Source: Bacteroidales bacterium (lineage in GTDB: Bacteria; Bacteroidota; Bacteroidia; Bacteroidales; UBA12481). Taken from it: a stretch of DNA of 6,773 nucleotides. Positions 5,878 through 6,773 of the stretch are shown piece by piece. The DNA lies in NCBI GenBank assembly GCA_021160155.1, contig JAGHDB010000156.1:1-6773 (forward strand). Direction: 5' to 3'. Position 1 is the first letter of the stretch, and every line of letters starts with the position of its first letter. Both the position numbers and the translations under genes were made by a program. The notes beneath the pieces were generated by a model that was not told the DNA's origin, ran no database searches, and saw only the letters and a program-made list of their open reading frames with translations.

Positions 5878-6681
5878 ATGAAACATAAAATCTCTTTACT
5901 GATTGTATCCGTAATATGCACCGGAGTATTGACAGCTCAAACCAGGCCAATCAACCAACTTGACCGCAAAGGTCTGAAAACAGGTTACTGGGTTAAATTT
6001 TATCCGGGAACAACCGACACACTCTATACGGGCTTCTTTGTCAATGGTCACCCGTCAGGGGAAATGGTCAGATACCACCCTGAAGGCGGAGTCAGGGCAA
6101 AACTGATCTATGATACCACAGGTCAAAAAGTACAAGCTGCTTTTTTTGATCCGGATGGTCGCTTTCGGGCTGAAGGACACTACCTCAAACAAAAAAAAGA
6201 GGGACTGTGGATCTTTTACTCAGAGAATAAAACTCCATTGTACCGGATTCACTACCATAACGATGAACTGAATGGCCGGGCAGAGCGTTATAATCTTGAT
6301 ACCACTCTGATTGAGAAGGCAGAATGGCATCATAATCAATTAGACGGCATTCGGGAAATCAACTATGCAAACGGTCAGAAACAGGCGGTTATTCATTACC
6401 GTAACGGTATCATGGAAGGTCCGTATATAACCTTCTTCCCCAGTGGTAAAATACAAAGCAGCGGTCAATGCCATCAAAACCTCAGAGAAGGAAAATGGAC
6501 CTATTTCTTTGAAAACGGGAAGAAAGATTTCGAACTGATATACCGCCACGGAAAGGTGCAAAATCCTCTTGAGCTTAACCTGCGTCAGCAAAAATTGTTC
6601 GATCTGTATGAGAAAAACCGCCACCGGTTCAAAGATCCTGAAGATTACAGAAACGATCCCGAACGGTTTCTACACAAATAA
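5878..6681 (+). CDS. Exported MORN/YwqK-like repeat protein
   Basis: The 267-residue product has a Sec signal peptide (MKHKISLLIVSVICTGVLTA, cleavage near AQ at 20-21), so it acts in the periplasm or outside the cell. The mature part is an array of about eight MORN-variant repeats of the type seen in YwqK-family proteins, each beginning with a G-aromatic unit and holding a 'YxxGxxxxxxxYxxxxxxG' pattern. Repeat starts fall near residues 36, 61, 84, 109, 133, 157, 181 and 205; the last five are spaced exactly 24 residues. Clear units are GLWIFYSENK (109-118), GPYITFFPSGK (181-191) and GKWTYFFENGK (205-215). A non-repeat, charged tail (about 228-267, LRQQKLFDLYEKNRHRF and on) follows. Databases often label such proteins 'toxin-antitoxin YwqK family antitoxin', but no toxin partner is adjacent here and the signal peptide argues against that label. 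The biochemical role is unknown. The ATG at 5878 gives the clean signal peptide; an upstream TTG in frame lies within the terminator hairpin. Confidence 0.85.
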   Translation: MKHKISLLIVSVICTGVLTAQTRPINQLDRKGLKTGYWVKFYPGTTDTLYTGFFVNGHPSGEMVRYHPEGGVRAKLIYDTTGQKVQAAFFDPDGRFRAEGHYLKQKKEGLWIFYSENKTPLYRIHYHNDELNGRAERYNLDTTLIEKAEWHHNQLDGIREINYANGQKQAVIHYRNGIMEGPYITFFPSGKIQSSGQCHQNLREGKWTYFFENGKKDFELIYRHGKVQNPLELNLRQQKLFDLYEKNRHRFKDPEDYRNDPERFLHK

Positions 6682-6682
6682 T

Positions 6683-6696
6683 CCAATAATTATTGG
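6683..6696 (+). repeat. 14-bp palindrome just after the MORN-repeat gene
   Basis: CCAATAA (6683-6689) and TTATTGG (6690-6696) form a perfect palindrome starting one base after the stop codon. As RNA it could give a five-pair hairpin with an AATT loop, followed by CTCTTTATAAAA, so it is at best a weak terminator. It might instead be a protein-binding site. No gene is visible from here to the window end. Confidence 0.35.
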
Positions 6697-6773
6697 CTCT
6701 TTATAAAATTGTGTGGGTAAATTAGCGGAATAATTTAAACTATGTGTTTGTTCAATAATAAACGATACATTTA

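Noticed and set aside
5878..6681. YwqK-type antitoxin of a toxin-antitoxin pair
   Set aside because: The protein has a signal peptide and no small toxin gene is adjacent in the window; only the repeat type is shared.

Overview
The window looks like ordinary chromosomal housekeeping DNA from a member of the phylum Bacteroidota. The evidence is: -7 promoter elements of the TAnnTTTG type next to several start codons, very few Shine-Dalgarno sequences, A/T-rich leaders, exported proteins with short signal peptides ending in an 'AQ' style junction, a DUF4249-like lipoprotein, and a DnaK with a C-terminal [12 protein letters not shown] tail. The genus cannot be fixed from this sequence alone. I saw no mobile element, CRISPR array, tRNA, rRNA, prophage or defence gene.

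Layout, left to right. (1) 1-562, minus strand: the N-terminal 187 residues of an exported GH73-type glucosaminidase, cut by the left window edge. (2) 637-1128, plus strand: cytidine deaminase (cdd), divergent from the glucosaminidase. (3) 1113-1793, minus strand: an RluA-family RNA pseudouridine synthase whose 3' end overlaps the 3' end of cdd by 16 bp. (4) 1811-2626, minus strand: panB (ketopantoate hydroxymethyltransferase), 17 bp upstream of the pseudouridine synthase gene and probably co-transcribed with it. (5) 2680-3711, plus strand: an uncharacterised lipoprotein, divergent from panB across 53 bp. (6) 3800-5716, plus strand: full-length dnaK, preceded by an 88-bp leader region rich in small dyads. 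(7) 5717-5877: an intergenic region with a long perfect hairpin whose T-run also reads as the -7 box of the next gene. (8) 5878-6681, plus strand: an exported protein built of about eight MORN/YwqK-like repeats of 24 residues. (9) 6682-6773: a short tail with a 14-bp palindrome and no gene.

The genes do not form one pathway. They cover wall remodelling, pyrimidine salvage, RNA modification, pantothenate/CoA synthesis, protein folding and two envelope proteins of unknown role. The only likely operon is panB plus the pseudouridine synthase gene. The most interesting signals are regulatory: three genes for exported proteins have a perfect TAnnTTTG element only 5-6 bp before the ATG, which predicts leaderless or nearly leaderless mRNAs, and one of these elements is fused to the terminator of the upstream gene. 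I found no convincing undescribed multi-gene system.
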